From: Thermoplasmata archaeon
Lineage (GTDB): Archaea > Thermoplasmatota > Thermoplasmata > UBA184
Direction of reading: 5' to 3'
Assembly: GCA_030064695.1 (NCBI GenBank)
Contig: JASHYV010000079.1
Span: 1 to 6,971 of the forward strand
DNA: 6,971 nucleotides
Both the position numbers and the translations under genes were made by a program. The notes under the pieces were generated by a model. The model saw nothing but the letters and a program-made list of their open reading frames with translations. It was not told the DNA's origin and searched no databases. This document shows positions 1-5,807 of the stretch, one piece after another; position 1 is the first letter of the stretch, and every line of letters begins with the position of its first letter.

Positions 1-380
1 CCGAGCGCGTAGGTCGTCGTGTCCTGGTCGGTCACGACGCCCACCGTCGCGAAGGGTCCGGTCGAGCTGTTCGAGGAGTCCTGGACCTCGTACTCGGAGA
101 AGAAGAGGTCGTCGGTCTCCGTCCAGGAGAGGCTCACGGCGGCCGGCGTCGCTCCGGGCGAGGTTAGGGTGAGGGTGGCCGCGGGGGTCGGAGTGGAGGC
201 CGAAGTCGATGCGCCGGGAGCCGACGAAGCGGAACCGGCGTCCATCGTTCCACGAGCCGAGGTCGATCCGAGGAGAAGGGCGCCGCCGACGAGCAGCCCG
301 AGCACTAGGGCGACCGCGAGGGAGGTCGCAGCGATCGTTTTGGCGGGAGCTCGCGCGCTACCGAGGCCGTAATTCCACAT
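1..380 (-). CDS. Secreted or membrane-anchored protein with fibronectin III-like domain, N-terminal part
   Basis: This gene runs off the left edge: 126 complete codons are present and no stop is reached. The ATG at 380 opens a short N-terminus with R10 and K14, then a hydrophobic stretch at about residues 16-38 (signal peptide or membrane anchor). A Ser/Ala/Thr/Pro-rich linker follows at about 45-70. From about residue 68 the sequence looks like the start of a fibronectin type III domain: alternating beta-type residues, VSLSW at 82-86, then SEYEVQ at 95-100 and GPFATVGVV at 108-116. Such domains usually mediate binding on cell-surface proteins, so an extracytoplasmic role is inferred; the ligand is unknown and the C-terminal part is not visible. 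The start is supported by a TATA box centred 35 bases upstream and by the lack of a ribosome binding site, as expected for a nearly leaderless archaeal mRNA. The domain assignment is by pattern only. Confidence 0.8.
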   Translation of the reverse strand, partial: MWNYGLGSARAPAKTIAATSLAVALVLGLLVGGALLLGSTSARGTMDAGSASSAPGASTSASTPTPAATLTLTSPGATPAAVSLSWTETDDLFFSEYEVQDSSNSSTGPFATVGVVTDQDTTTYAL

Positions 381-410
381 GTGCGCGCGTGTAGACTTCT
401 GGGCTCGCGC

Positions 411-419
411 CCTTATAGG
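411..419 (-). promoter_or_regulatory. TATA box of the fibronectin III-like protein gene
   Basis: On the minus strand the sequence reads CCTATAAGG, an AT-rich island in a GC-rich 84-base spacer. Its centre is 35 bases before the ATG at 380. With the usual archaeal TATA-to-start spacing of 25-27 bases, transcription would begin near 388, leaving a leader of about 8 bases. This suggests the gene has its own promoter rather than relying on the upstream gene at 465-1349. Confidence 0.6.
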
Positions 420-464
420 TTGCGGCCACGCCGGGCCGAGGAGGCGCGTCGAGGGCAGTTCCGT

Positions 465-1349
465 CTAGTCCTCGCCGCACGCGACGCTGTTCGCGCCCGA
501 AACCTCGATCTGCGCGCCGGTGTCTGCGTAGTACAGTCCGTACATCTCGGTACCCGTCCCCGAGGTCGCCGTGTACGCGCACGTGGAGTATGCGATCTCC
601 CAGACCGGGCGCCCGTCGGTCTCGGAATAGCCGCCGATCAACACCGCGAGCCGAGTCAGGACTGAGTTGCCCGAGAGGAAGCTTTGGCCCCCGGCCGCAT
701 TGAACTCGGCGGCGACGGTCGTCGAATTGACCTCGCTGCCGGTGACCGTACCGAACTCAGAGAACTCGGAGAGGCAGCCTCCGGTCGCGATACCCATGGC
801 GGCCGCCAGCGACCCGGTCACCAGCACGAGCAGGCTGGTGTTGGACACCTCGTCGTTGGCGATGAACACCCAGGCCGCGAGCTCGCCGGCCGGGGCACCG
901 GAGGACGTGCCCGGGAAGGTGAAAGTCGTAGGCGCACCCGGCGTCGGCGTGAAGGTGCAGCCCGAGCCCACGATGCTGGCCACGTTCGACTCCGTGGTCG
1001 AGCTTGGGACGCCCACTCCGACGGCCGCCACGAAGCTCCAGGGACCTTCGGGGGCACTCGCCGCCGCCGTGGCGGCCGACGGATAGGCCTGGGTATAGCT
1101 CAGGGCGGTTCCCACCGCAGGGCTGGAGGCCGGGGAGAAGACCCCGGAGAGCGCCAAGGCGGCCACGACGACCACGATGACCGCCGCGATCGCTCCCACC
1201 GCAATCCAGAGAGTTCGGCGGGACGTTCGCCGCGGCGGCGCGGTCGGGATCGGCGCTTGGGGCGGGGCGGTGGTCGAGCTTGAAGCCCCCGACGGAAGCG
1301 GAGTGGGAGGTGCCGGTGTGCCGGGGGCCGGCTCCACGGCGATCGGCAT
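465..1349 (-). CDS. Single-pass membrane protein with proline-rich tail and four-cysteine external domain
   Basis: I do not recognise a family for this 294-residue protein. Residues 1-38 are Pro/Ala/Ser/Thr-rich. A basic cluster (RRTSRR, 40-45) precedes a strong transmembrane helix at about 47-70, so the tail should be cytoplasmic and the rest outside the cell. The external part (about 72-294) is rich in Ala, Gly, Ser and Thr and has four cysteines (131, 192, 257, 291), enough for two disulfides. Its last third (RPVWEIAY at 247-254, then YYADTGAQIEV at 273-283) faintly resembles a PepSY-type strand pattern, too weak to assign. I chose the ATG at 1349 because GAGGG lies 6 bases upstream; the same frame is open to 1463, but that would overlap the peptidase gene. 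The spacer to that gene is 49 bases and has no TATA box at the expected position, so the two are probably cotranscribed. Confidence 0.82.
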   Translation of the reverse strand: MPIAVEPAPGTPAPPTPLPSGASSSTTAPPQAPIPTAPPRRTSRRTLWIAVGAIAAVIVVVVAALALSGVFSPASSPAVGTALSYTQAYPSAATAAASAPEGPWSFVAAVGVGVPSSTTESNVASIVGSGCTFTPTPGAPTTFTFPGTSSGAPAGELAAWVFIANDEVSNTSLLVLVTGSLAAAMGIATGGCLSEFSEFGTVTGSEVNSTTVAAEFNAAGGQSFLSGNSVLTRLAVLIGGYSETDGRPVWEIAYSTCAYTATSGTGTEMYGLYYADTGAQIEVSGANSVACGED

Positions 1350-1355
1350 GGGATT

Positions 1356-1360
1356 CCCTC
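1356..1360 (-). promoter_or_regulatory. Shine-Dalgarno sequence of the four-cysteine membrane protein gene
   Basis: GAGGG on the minus strand lies 6 bases before the ATG at 1349 and can pair with the CCTCC end of archaeal 16S rRNA. It decides the start and contrasts with the promoter-proximal genes of this window, which lack such a motif. This fits an internal operon gene translated from a leadered position. Confidence 0.5.
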
Positions 1361-1398
1361 GACTTAGTCCCTTCGGGGCGACCGGCCCCGCCAGGCCG

Positions 1399-3132
1399 CT
1401 AGGCCGCGGAACGGACGATCCACGCAGCGACCCGACTCGACACCAGAGAGAGCGGGAGCGCACCCTCCCCGAGCAGCTCGTCGTGGAACGAGCGCACGTC
1501 GAACCGATCGCCGAGCTGGCGCTCGGCGTCCGAGCGGAGGTCCCGGAACCGGAGCTGGCCGATCTTGTAGGCGAGCGCCTGGCCCGGCCAGACGATGTAG
1601 CGGTCGACCTCGACCCCCACGTTGATGTCGGAGAGCCCCGCGTGCTGACGGAAGAATTCGATCGCCTGGTCCCGGGACCAGCCGAGCGCGTGCATCCCGG
1701 TATCGACCACGAGCCGGGTCGAGCGCCAGACGTCGAACGTCAGCTGCCCGTACTTCGAGTACGGATCGGTGTAGAAGCCCAGCTCGTCCCCGAGGCTCTC
1801 GGCGTAGAGTCCCCAGCCCTCGATGAACGCCGTCGGGCCGGTCTCCCGACGGAACTCGGGGAGCCCGTCGAGCTCCTGGGCGATGGCGATCTGCAGGTGG
1901 TGACCCGGAACCGCCTCGTGCAGCGAGAGCGCCTCCATCTCCCAGCGAGGGCGGCTTTCGAGCTCGAAGGTGTTGGCGTAGAAGTAGCCGGGCCGGCCGG
2001 TCGCGACCGAGCCGCTCTGGTAATACGCGCCGGGGGACGACTCGGCTCGGAAGTCAGGCACCGGGAGCACGCCGTACTGGAGTCGAGGGAGCGTTCCGAA
2101 GAGTCGGCTCAGCTGGGGATCGGTGCGCTTGCCGATGGCCCGATAGCCGTTCACCAGATCCTCCGCGGTCTTCCAGTGGAAGCGCGGGTCGGTGCGCAGG
2201 AACTCGTTGAACTCTCGGAACGAGCCGCTGAACCCGGTGGCCTTCATGAGCCGGTCCATCTCGGCGCGCAGCCGAGCGACCTCCCGAAGTCCGATCTCGT
2301 GGATCTGCTGGGGGGTCAGGTCGGTGGTTGTGCTGCGCCGCGCGAGGTAGGCGTACATCGCCGGTCCGTCGGGCAGCGCCGAGCAGGCGATGGACGTACG
2401 GCACGCCGGAAGGTAGGTGTGGGTCACGTAGTCGTGGAACCGGAGCAGCGCCGGTCGCACGCGGTCCCGGTAGACGCCGCGCGCGGCGGAGCGGAGCCGC
2501 TCTTGTTCGGAGGCGCCGATCGCGGCGGGAAACTCCTGGAACGACGCCAGAAGGCCGCTGCGGTCCGGGTCCTCGGCCGCGAGCGTGGCGATCTGGTCGG
2601 GCACGCCCCGGATGGCGTACTGCGGCGGCGAGTACCCGAGGCGGAGACCCTCCTCCAGCAAGCGGGTCGTGTTCTCGAGCGCCGCGGGCAGGCCGTCCAG
2701 CCGCCGGATCCGATCCTCCCAGTCCGCGGCCCGCGTCCGGGGCGCCATCTCGAGCAGCGACGCGGCCGTGAGGTGGACCCCGTCCATCTGGCTCAGCGGG
2801 AACCGCTGGTTGCTCGGCTGGCCGAGGTTGTACGGGAGCGGATCGAAGCCGAACCGAAGTCCCTCCGTCGCGTCGCGGACGAGCGATTGATACAGATCAA
2901 AGTTGAGCTGGTCGGACGGCTCGAGACGGCTCCGCTCGAAGCCCGCGAGCTCTCGGGCGGACTCCTCAAGGTGGCGATGCCGTGCGGCGAGCCCCGCCGC
3001 CGAGTCGTCCGTCCATCGGTCGTTGACGCCCGGCACACCGACCGCCGTGCCCAGCTCGGGGTATTCCTGGAGCCACCGGAACCAGTCTCGCGACAGGAAC
3101 GCGCGGAATTCGGACGACTTCCCATCGGCCAC
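1399..3132 (-). CDS. DUF885-family metallopeptidase-like protein
   Basis: This 577-residue protein matches the DUF885 family, which is annotated as metallopeptidase-like. The diagnostic motif HEAVPGHH is at residues 405-412 (HE, three residues, GHH, instead of plain HExxH). EGWGLYAE follows at 438-445; one of its glutamates is the likely third metal ligand. The long helical region before residue 280, the tyrosine-rich stretch GAYYQSG at 368-374 and PGYFYANT at 381-388, and the C-terminal block VDRYIVWPGQALAYKIG at 509-525 also fit the family, and the length is typical. No signal peptide or membrane helix is visible, so it is probably cytoplasmic and acts on peptides; the substrate cannot be inferred. 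The start is GTG (3132), supported by a TATA-like box centred 39 bases upstream; there is no clear ribosome binding site. It is divergent from the Nudix gene and probably leads an operon with the membrane protein gene downstream. Confidence 0.93.
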   Translation of the reverse strand: MADGKSSEFRAFLSRDWFRWLQEYPELGTAVGVPGVNDRWTDDSAAGLAARHRHLEESARELAGFERSRLEPSDQLNFDLYQSLVRDATEGLRFGFDPLPYNLGQPSNQRFPLSQMDGVHLTAASLLEMAPRTRAADWEDRIRRLDGLPAALENTTRLLEEGLRLGYSPPQYAIRGVPDQIATLAAEDPDRSGLLASFQEFPAAIGASEQERLRSAARGVYRDRVRPALLRFHDYVTHTYLPACRTSIACSALPDGPAMYAYLARRSTTTDLTPQQIHEIGLREVARLRAEMDRLMKATGFSGSFREFNEFLRTDPRFHWKTAEDLVNGYRAIGKRTDPQLSRLFGTLPRLQYGVLPVPDFRAESSPGAYYQSGSVATGRPGYFYANTFELESRPRWEMEALSLHEAVPGHHLQIAIAQELDGLPEFRRETGPTAFIEGWGLYAESLGDELGFYTDPYSKYGQLTFDVWRSTRLVVDTGMHALGWSRDQAIEFFRQHAGLSDINVGVEVDRYIVWPGQALAYKIGQLRFRDLRSDAERQLGDRFDVRSFHDELLGEGALPLSLVSSRVAAWIVRSAA

Positions 3133-3167
3133 GCGGCTCGCCCCGAGGGCTCCCAGAACGGGCGGGG

Positions 3168-3178
3168 GTATTTGAACC
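3168..3178 (-). promoter_or_regulatory. TATA-like box of the DUF885 gene
   Basis: The minus strand reads GGTTCAAATAC, the AT-richest stretch upstream of the GTG start. The AAATA core is centred 39 bases before 3132, predicting a leader of roughly 12-14 bases. It lies back to back with the promoter of the Nudix gene in the same spacer. Confidence 0.5.
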
Positions 3179-3206
3179 GAGACCGCCGGAACGGAGCCGA
3201 AGGAAG

Positions 3207-3216
3207 GGTTTACCTA
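3207..3216 (+). promoter_or_regulatory. TATA-like box of the Nudix gene
   Basis: GGTTTACCTA is the only AT-rich element on the plus strand upstream of the Nudix ATG. The TTTACC core is centred 38 bases before 3250, predicting a start of transcription near 3238-3240 and a leader of about 11 bases. No Shine-Dalgarno sequence is seen before the ATG. Confidence 0.5.
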
Positions 3217-3227
3217 CCCCCATGCGT

Positions 3228-3245
3228 CTCGAGTGCTTCCTCGAG
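3228..3245. repeat. Paired CTCGAG palindromes just before the Nudix start
   Basis: The palindrome CTCGAG occurs at 3228-3233 and 3240-3245, each followed by T, with a 12-base repeat period. The pair straddles the predicted transcription start of the Nudix gene. It could be an operator, or a 6-base-pair stem with a 6-base loop. CTCGAG also occurs inside coding regions here, so chance is a real possibility. Confidence 0.3.
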
Positions 3246-3249
3246 TACC

Positions 3250-3759
3250 ATGCGACCGAACCTGCGCACCCGGATCAAGGCCGGCACCGCAGTGTTCCGC
3301 GGCGATCGGATCCTGCTCCTCCATCGCTCGCCCGAAGCATCGAACCCGGACCTTTGGGATCTTCCGGGCGGTCACGTCGAGATCGGCGAGACGCTGGAGA
3401 GGGCGGCCCGCCGGGAGACGCGCGAGGAGACGGGGCTCAATGTGCGGATCGAGAACATGTTCCATGTCGAGCTGTTCGACTCGATCACGCGACGCGGCAA
3501 GCCCCGATCCGAGGTCGGCGTGTTCTTCCACTGCGACGCTCCCGTGACGAAGGAACCGATCATCGATCGGGAGGAGCACGTCGGCTATGCGTGGGTGCGC
3601 CGCACGGAGCTCGCGTCCTACCCGACGCTCCCGCACCTCATGAGCACGGTTCAGGCCGCGTTCCTCACGCGTCCGAACACGAAGGGCCGCCGCGGCGCCC
3701 GGAACGCGCGGGCTCCCCCGATCATCGTGGACAGCCTCGCGCTCGACGTCGCGACCTAG
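3250..3759 (+). CDS. Nudix hydrolase
   Basis: This 169-residue protein carries a complete Nudix box (G x5 E x7 REUxEExGU): G41, E47, then RETREETGL at 55-63. The only deviation is Thr57 at the hydrophobic position, which is common. E56, E59 and E60 are the expected metal-binding glutamates. Before it, GTAVFRGDRILLLHRS at 12-27 and LWDLPGGHVEIGETL at 35-49 are the usual beta strand and box lead-in. Nudix enzymes hydrolyse a nucleoside diphosphate linked to another group; the actual substrate (oxidised nucleotide, ADP-ribose, nucleotide sugar, cap-like RNA) cannot be told from sequence. The domain ends near residue 140 and a basic, Arg-rich tail of about 25 residues follows. The ATG at 3250 is preferred because the reading frame has no sensible start nearby upstream, the TATA-like box is well placed, and the fold begins at residue 8. 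The long open frame continuing upstream to 1177 is antisense to other genes and not part of it. Confidence 0.93.
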   Translation: MRPNLRTRIKAGTAVFRGDRILLLHRSPEASNPDLWDLPGGHVEIGETLERAARRETREETGLNVRIENMFHVELFDSITRRGKPRSEVGVFFHCDAPVTKEPIIDREEHVGYAWVRRTELASYPTLPHLMSTVQAAFLTRPNTKGRRGARNARAPPIIVDSLALDVAT

Positions 3760-3787
3760 CCGCCGCGGACGCCCCCGGGCCGGCGGC

Positions 3788-3797
3788 GGGTTTATCT
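3788..3797 (+). promoter_or_regulatory. TATA box of the four-helix membrane protein gene
   Basis: GGGTTTATCT lies in an otherwise extremely GC-rich 70-base spacer after the Nudix stop. Its centre is 36 bases before the ATG at 3830, giving a predicted leader of about 9 bases. It argues for separate transcription of this gene despite the same orientation as the Nudix gene. Confidence 0.6.
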
Positions 3798-3829
3798 TGG
3801 GGTCCCTCCCATGAATTCGGGCCAGCGCC

Positions 3830-4675
3830 ATGGGCTTTTCGAAGAGCGACGCGTACGCTCCGGAGGAACCTCCTCCGGAACGGCAGCTTCCGGACCTCCT
3901 GGTCAATCAGACCCGTCCCCGGGAGAACGGCGGGGAGATCCCGCCGTCCTACGTACCGCCGCCGCGAGCGCCGACGCTCCGGTACCAGCGTCGGTCGTCG
4001 ACCTGGCCTTCGGTCGTTCTGCTGCTCGGGACCGCCCTCGTCGTGGGATCGATGCTCGCCTCCTGGTGGGGCTTCACGATCCAGGAACCGAACAATGAAG
4101 CGTCGATCACGTACAACTTCTTCCTCGGCTCCGACTACTCGGTGGCCTGCACCGCGGGCACCGAGTGCTCCAGCGTGGCCTCCGGGATCCTCTCGTACTC
4201 GGGTCACGGACTGGGATCGATCGGCACGTTGTATCAAGCGGCCCAGATCGTGGAGATCGTCGGCCTCGCCTTTGCGATCCTCGCCTGCCTCGTCGCGCTC
4301 GCGGGGGCGCTCGGATATTGGAAGGGTCGGCGACCGCTGATTCTCGGCACGGTCTTCGGCGTGGTCGCCCTGCTGCTGGTCCTCGCGCCGGTGGCCGCGC
4401 TGGTCGCCCTCCAGCCTTCGGCCTTCGGCCAGTCGGGAGGCGGGATTGCCGCGTCGGCGCCGCCCTCTCCGGCGACCTCGTTCTGGGGAGCGTGCAGTGG
4501 CGGCGGTGCCGCGGATGGGGCGTGCACGACCGGGCCCGGAGACGGATCGATCACCGCGGCGTGGGGCGCCGGCGCCGGTTGGTACCTCGCGCTGATGGGC
4601 GGGATCCTGCTCGCGTTCGGCACCTGGCTCCACAGCACCATGCGGCTCGTGCGGGGCCGACCGGTCTCGGGCTGA
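3830..4675 (+). CDS. Membrane protein with four predicted helices and paired loop cysteines
   Basis: I do not recognise a family for this 281-residue protein. A polar, proline-rich tail (about 1-50; EEPPPE at 12-17, PPPRAP at 43-48) ends in a basic cluster (RYQRR, 51-55). Four predicted helices follow at about 60-82, 139-161, 169-194 and 250-267. The basic clusters (RYQRR, KGRR at 165-168, RLVRGR at 272-277) place the N-terminus, the middle loop and the C-terminus inside. The two large outside loops each carry a cysteine pair (C107/C113 and C222/C232) that could form disulfides; the second loop is Gly/Ala/Ser-rich. This layout resembles four-helix proteins with two external loops, but I claim no homology or function. 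The ATG at 3830 has a TATA box 36 bases upstream and no ribosome binding site; another ATG at 3811 is in a different frame. The gene converges on the acetyltransferase gene, 6 bases away. Confidence 0.88.
   Translation: MGFSKSDAYAPEEPPPERQLPDLLVNQTRPRENGGEIPPSYVPPPRAPTLRYQRRSSTWPSVVLLLGTALVVGSMLASWWGFTIQEPNNEASITYNFFLGSDYSVACTAGTECSSVASGILSYSGHGLGSIGTLYQAAQIVEIVGLAFAILACLVALAGALGYWKGRRPLILGTVFGVVALLLVLAPVAALVALQPSAFGQSGGGIAASAPPSPATSFWGACSGGGAADGACTTGPGDGSITAAWGAGAGWYLALMGGILLAFGTWLHSTMRLVRGRPVSG
3859..3894 (+). repeat. Three TCCGGA palindromes at 15-base spacing, able to form alternative hairpins
   Basis: TCCGGA occurs at 3859, 3874 and 3889, exactly 15 bases apart and in the same codon phase (encoding Pro-Glu, Pro-Glu, Pro-Asp). 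Around them, TCCGGAGGA (3859-3867) pairs perfectly with TCCTCCGGA (3871-3879) across a 3-base loop. TCCGGAA (3874-3880) can instead pair with TTCCGGA (3888-3894) across 7 bases. The two stems share the middle segment, so they exclude each other. They lie 30-65 bases into the membrane protein gene. This may be only a codon-level consequence of the Pro/Glu-rich tail. Confidence 0.45.
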
Positions 4676-4681
4676 ACCGAC

Positions 4682-5764
4682 TCAGCCGCAGACCATCCGG
4701 ATCGTTTCCGACGCGACGGACATCCCGAGGGCGTGCGCCGCCTCTCGGATCCGCCGAGCTTCCGCCGAGGCGCCGGAGATCACCAGCCGCGGTCGGGGCT
4801 CCTGGGCCGCCCATCCGAGCATCCGCGCCGCTCGGACGACCGTGGGGTAGCGAGCGACCGGGCAACGGGGCAGGATCCGGACCGCCCGCAGACCGCGATG
4901 GTTCGTGGCGCGGTCCGTGAGGAGCGCCACGGGCCGTCCCTGCTCCAGCAGCACGCTCGATCGGCCGAGCAGATGGATGGATCGCATGCCGAAGTCGCCG
5001 AGCCACGTGAGGCGCCGCAAGTCCGCGCCCTGGAACTCGGGGAACTCCTCGCGGACCAGGTCCCGCAGGAGCTCCATCGAGAGCCCCGCCCAGGCGAGGT
5101 CCACCGGGCCCGAATCGGCGCGACCGCCCTCGATCTCGAACGCCCGCGTCGACTCCCGGAATCCGGCGCGGAGATAGAGCCGGACGGCCGGCGCGTTGTC
5201 GGCGCGAACGTCGAGGAGCGCGCGTCCGGCGCCCCCGTCTCGCTCGAATCGGAGGGCGTCCTGCACGAGCTGGCTTCCGACGCCGAGGCCCCGGACTCTC
5301 GGGGCCACGACCACATGCCCGAAGTAGCGCAGGTCTCCCGCGAAGCCCAGGCTGGTGAAGTTCGTGCTCAGCAGGCTGCCGACGATTGCCCCGGCACTCT
5401 TGGCAACGTAGATCTGAGCCCCGACGCCGGCGGCCCGGCACGCCCAACCGGTCGGGACGTACCACCGGCACAGCCGGGCATACCAGCGCCGGCCCGGGAA
5501 CGCGAGCTGCGGGTCCGCGAGGAGCGCCCCGCGCATGAGCGACCAGACGGCCCGACCCTCCGTGGGTCGCATCGGCCCGACGGTGGCCGGAATCCCGATC
5601 CGCTCCGTCGTCTCCAGGCTCCGGGTGGCCGGGCGGAGCTGCTCGACGAATCCGACGGAGGCGACGCCGCCGTCATAGCGTGCCGGGGCGAACAGCGACG
5701 ACGGGAGGTTCGTCGTGTCGGAGGAAGGGGAAGTGACCGACAAGCGGGAGTCCGTCGCGACCAC
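4682..5764 (-). CDS. GNAT-family N-acetyltransferase with a degenerate second GNAT-like half
   Basis: Counted from the GTG at 5764 this protein has 360 residues. An Ala/Ser/Thr-containing N-terminus of about 60 residues precedes a GNAT domain (about 62-210). Its acetyl-CoA loop is RVRGLGVG at 156-163 (R-x-x-G-x-G), after the strand FGHVVVAP; motif B has N190 and LYLRAGF at 196-202. It should transfer an acyl group from acyl-CoA to an amine; the acceptor is unknown. The remaining 150 residues look like a second, degenerate GNAT half: a strand-helix pattern ending in REAAHALGM (340-348) and ETIRM (353-357), as in two-domain GNATs of the Acetyltransf_18 type, but with no R/QxxGxG loop. The same frame reaches a TTG at 5788, but that lies almost against the TATA-like box at 5792-5801 and upstream of the predicted transcript start near 5770. 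TTG at 5743 and ATG at 5572 are further options. It follows the glycosyltransferase gene, so modifying a sugar or surface precursor is possible but unproven. Confidence 0.87.
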   Translation of the reverse strand: MVATDSRLSVTSPSSDTTNLPSSLFAPARYDGGVASVGFVEQLRPATRSLETTERIGIPATVGPMRPTEGRAVWSLMRGALLADPQLAFPGRRWYARLCRWYVPTGWACRAAGVGAQIYVAKSAGAIVGSLLSTNFTSLGFAGDLRYFGHVVVAPRVRGLGVGSQLVQDALRFERDGGAGRALLDVRADNAPAVRLYLRAGFRESTRAFEIEGGRADSGPVDLAWAGLSMELLRDLVREEFPEFQGADLRRLTWLGDFGMRSIHLLGRSSVLLEQGRPVALLTDRATNHRGLRAVRILPRCPVARYPTVVRAARMLGWAAQEPRPRLVISGASAEARRIREAAHALGMSVASETIRMVCG

Positions 5765-5791
5765 GAGTCGGACAGTACCGACACCCAAGTA

Positions 5792-5801
5792 CGATTAAAG
5801 G
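5792..5801 (-). promoter_or_regulatory. TATA-like box of the acetyltransferase gene
   Basis: The minus strand reads CCTTTAATCG directly after the glycosyltransferase stop codon. Its TTTAAT core is centred about 33 bases before the GTG at 5764 but only 9 before the TTG at 5788. It therefore favours the shorter protein and suggests the gene can be transcribed independently of the glycosyltransferase. Confidence 0.55.
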
Positions 5802-5807
5802 GGTCGT

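Noticed and set aside
1130..1147. CCGGGG / CCCCGG hairpin.
   Set aside because: It has only 6 pairs, lies inside the coding sequence around the end of the membrane helix, and is unremarkable at this GC content.
1350..1463. Extended ATG start at 1463 for the four-cysteine membrane protein.
   Set aside because: It would overlap 65 bases of the DUF885 gene, and the extra residues look like out-of-frame translation; the ATG at 1349 has a ribosome binding site.
1177..3249. Plus-strand frame open for about 2 kb, in phase with the Nudix gene, suggesting a fusion protein of 860 residues.
   Set aside because: It is antisense to the DUF885 gene and part of the four-cysteine protein gene, both with convincing protein features. 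Its translation is low-complexity Arg/Glu/Val-rich sequence with no domain. High GC content makes stop codons rare in the opposite strand.
3759..3787. GC-rich inverted repeat (GCCGCCG and CGGCGGC) after the Nudix gene as a terminator hairpin.
   Set aside because: The arms are simple CCG/CGG runs expected by composition, the loop is 15 bases, and no T tract follows except the TATA box of the next gene.
3222..4340. Plus-strand frame of 372 codons covering the Nudix and membrane protein genes in another phase, and a minus-strand frame at 3722-4633.
   Set aside because: Both are shifted or antisense copies of well-supported genes; the translations are Arg/Ser/Pro-rich with no domain or membrane segment.
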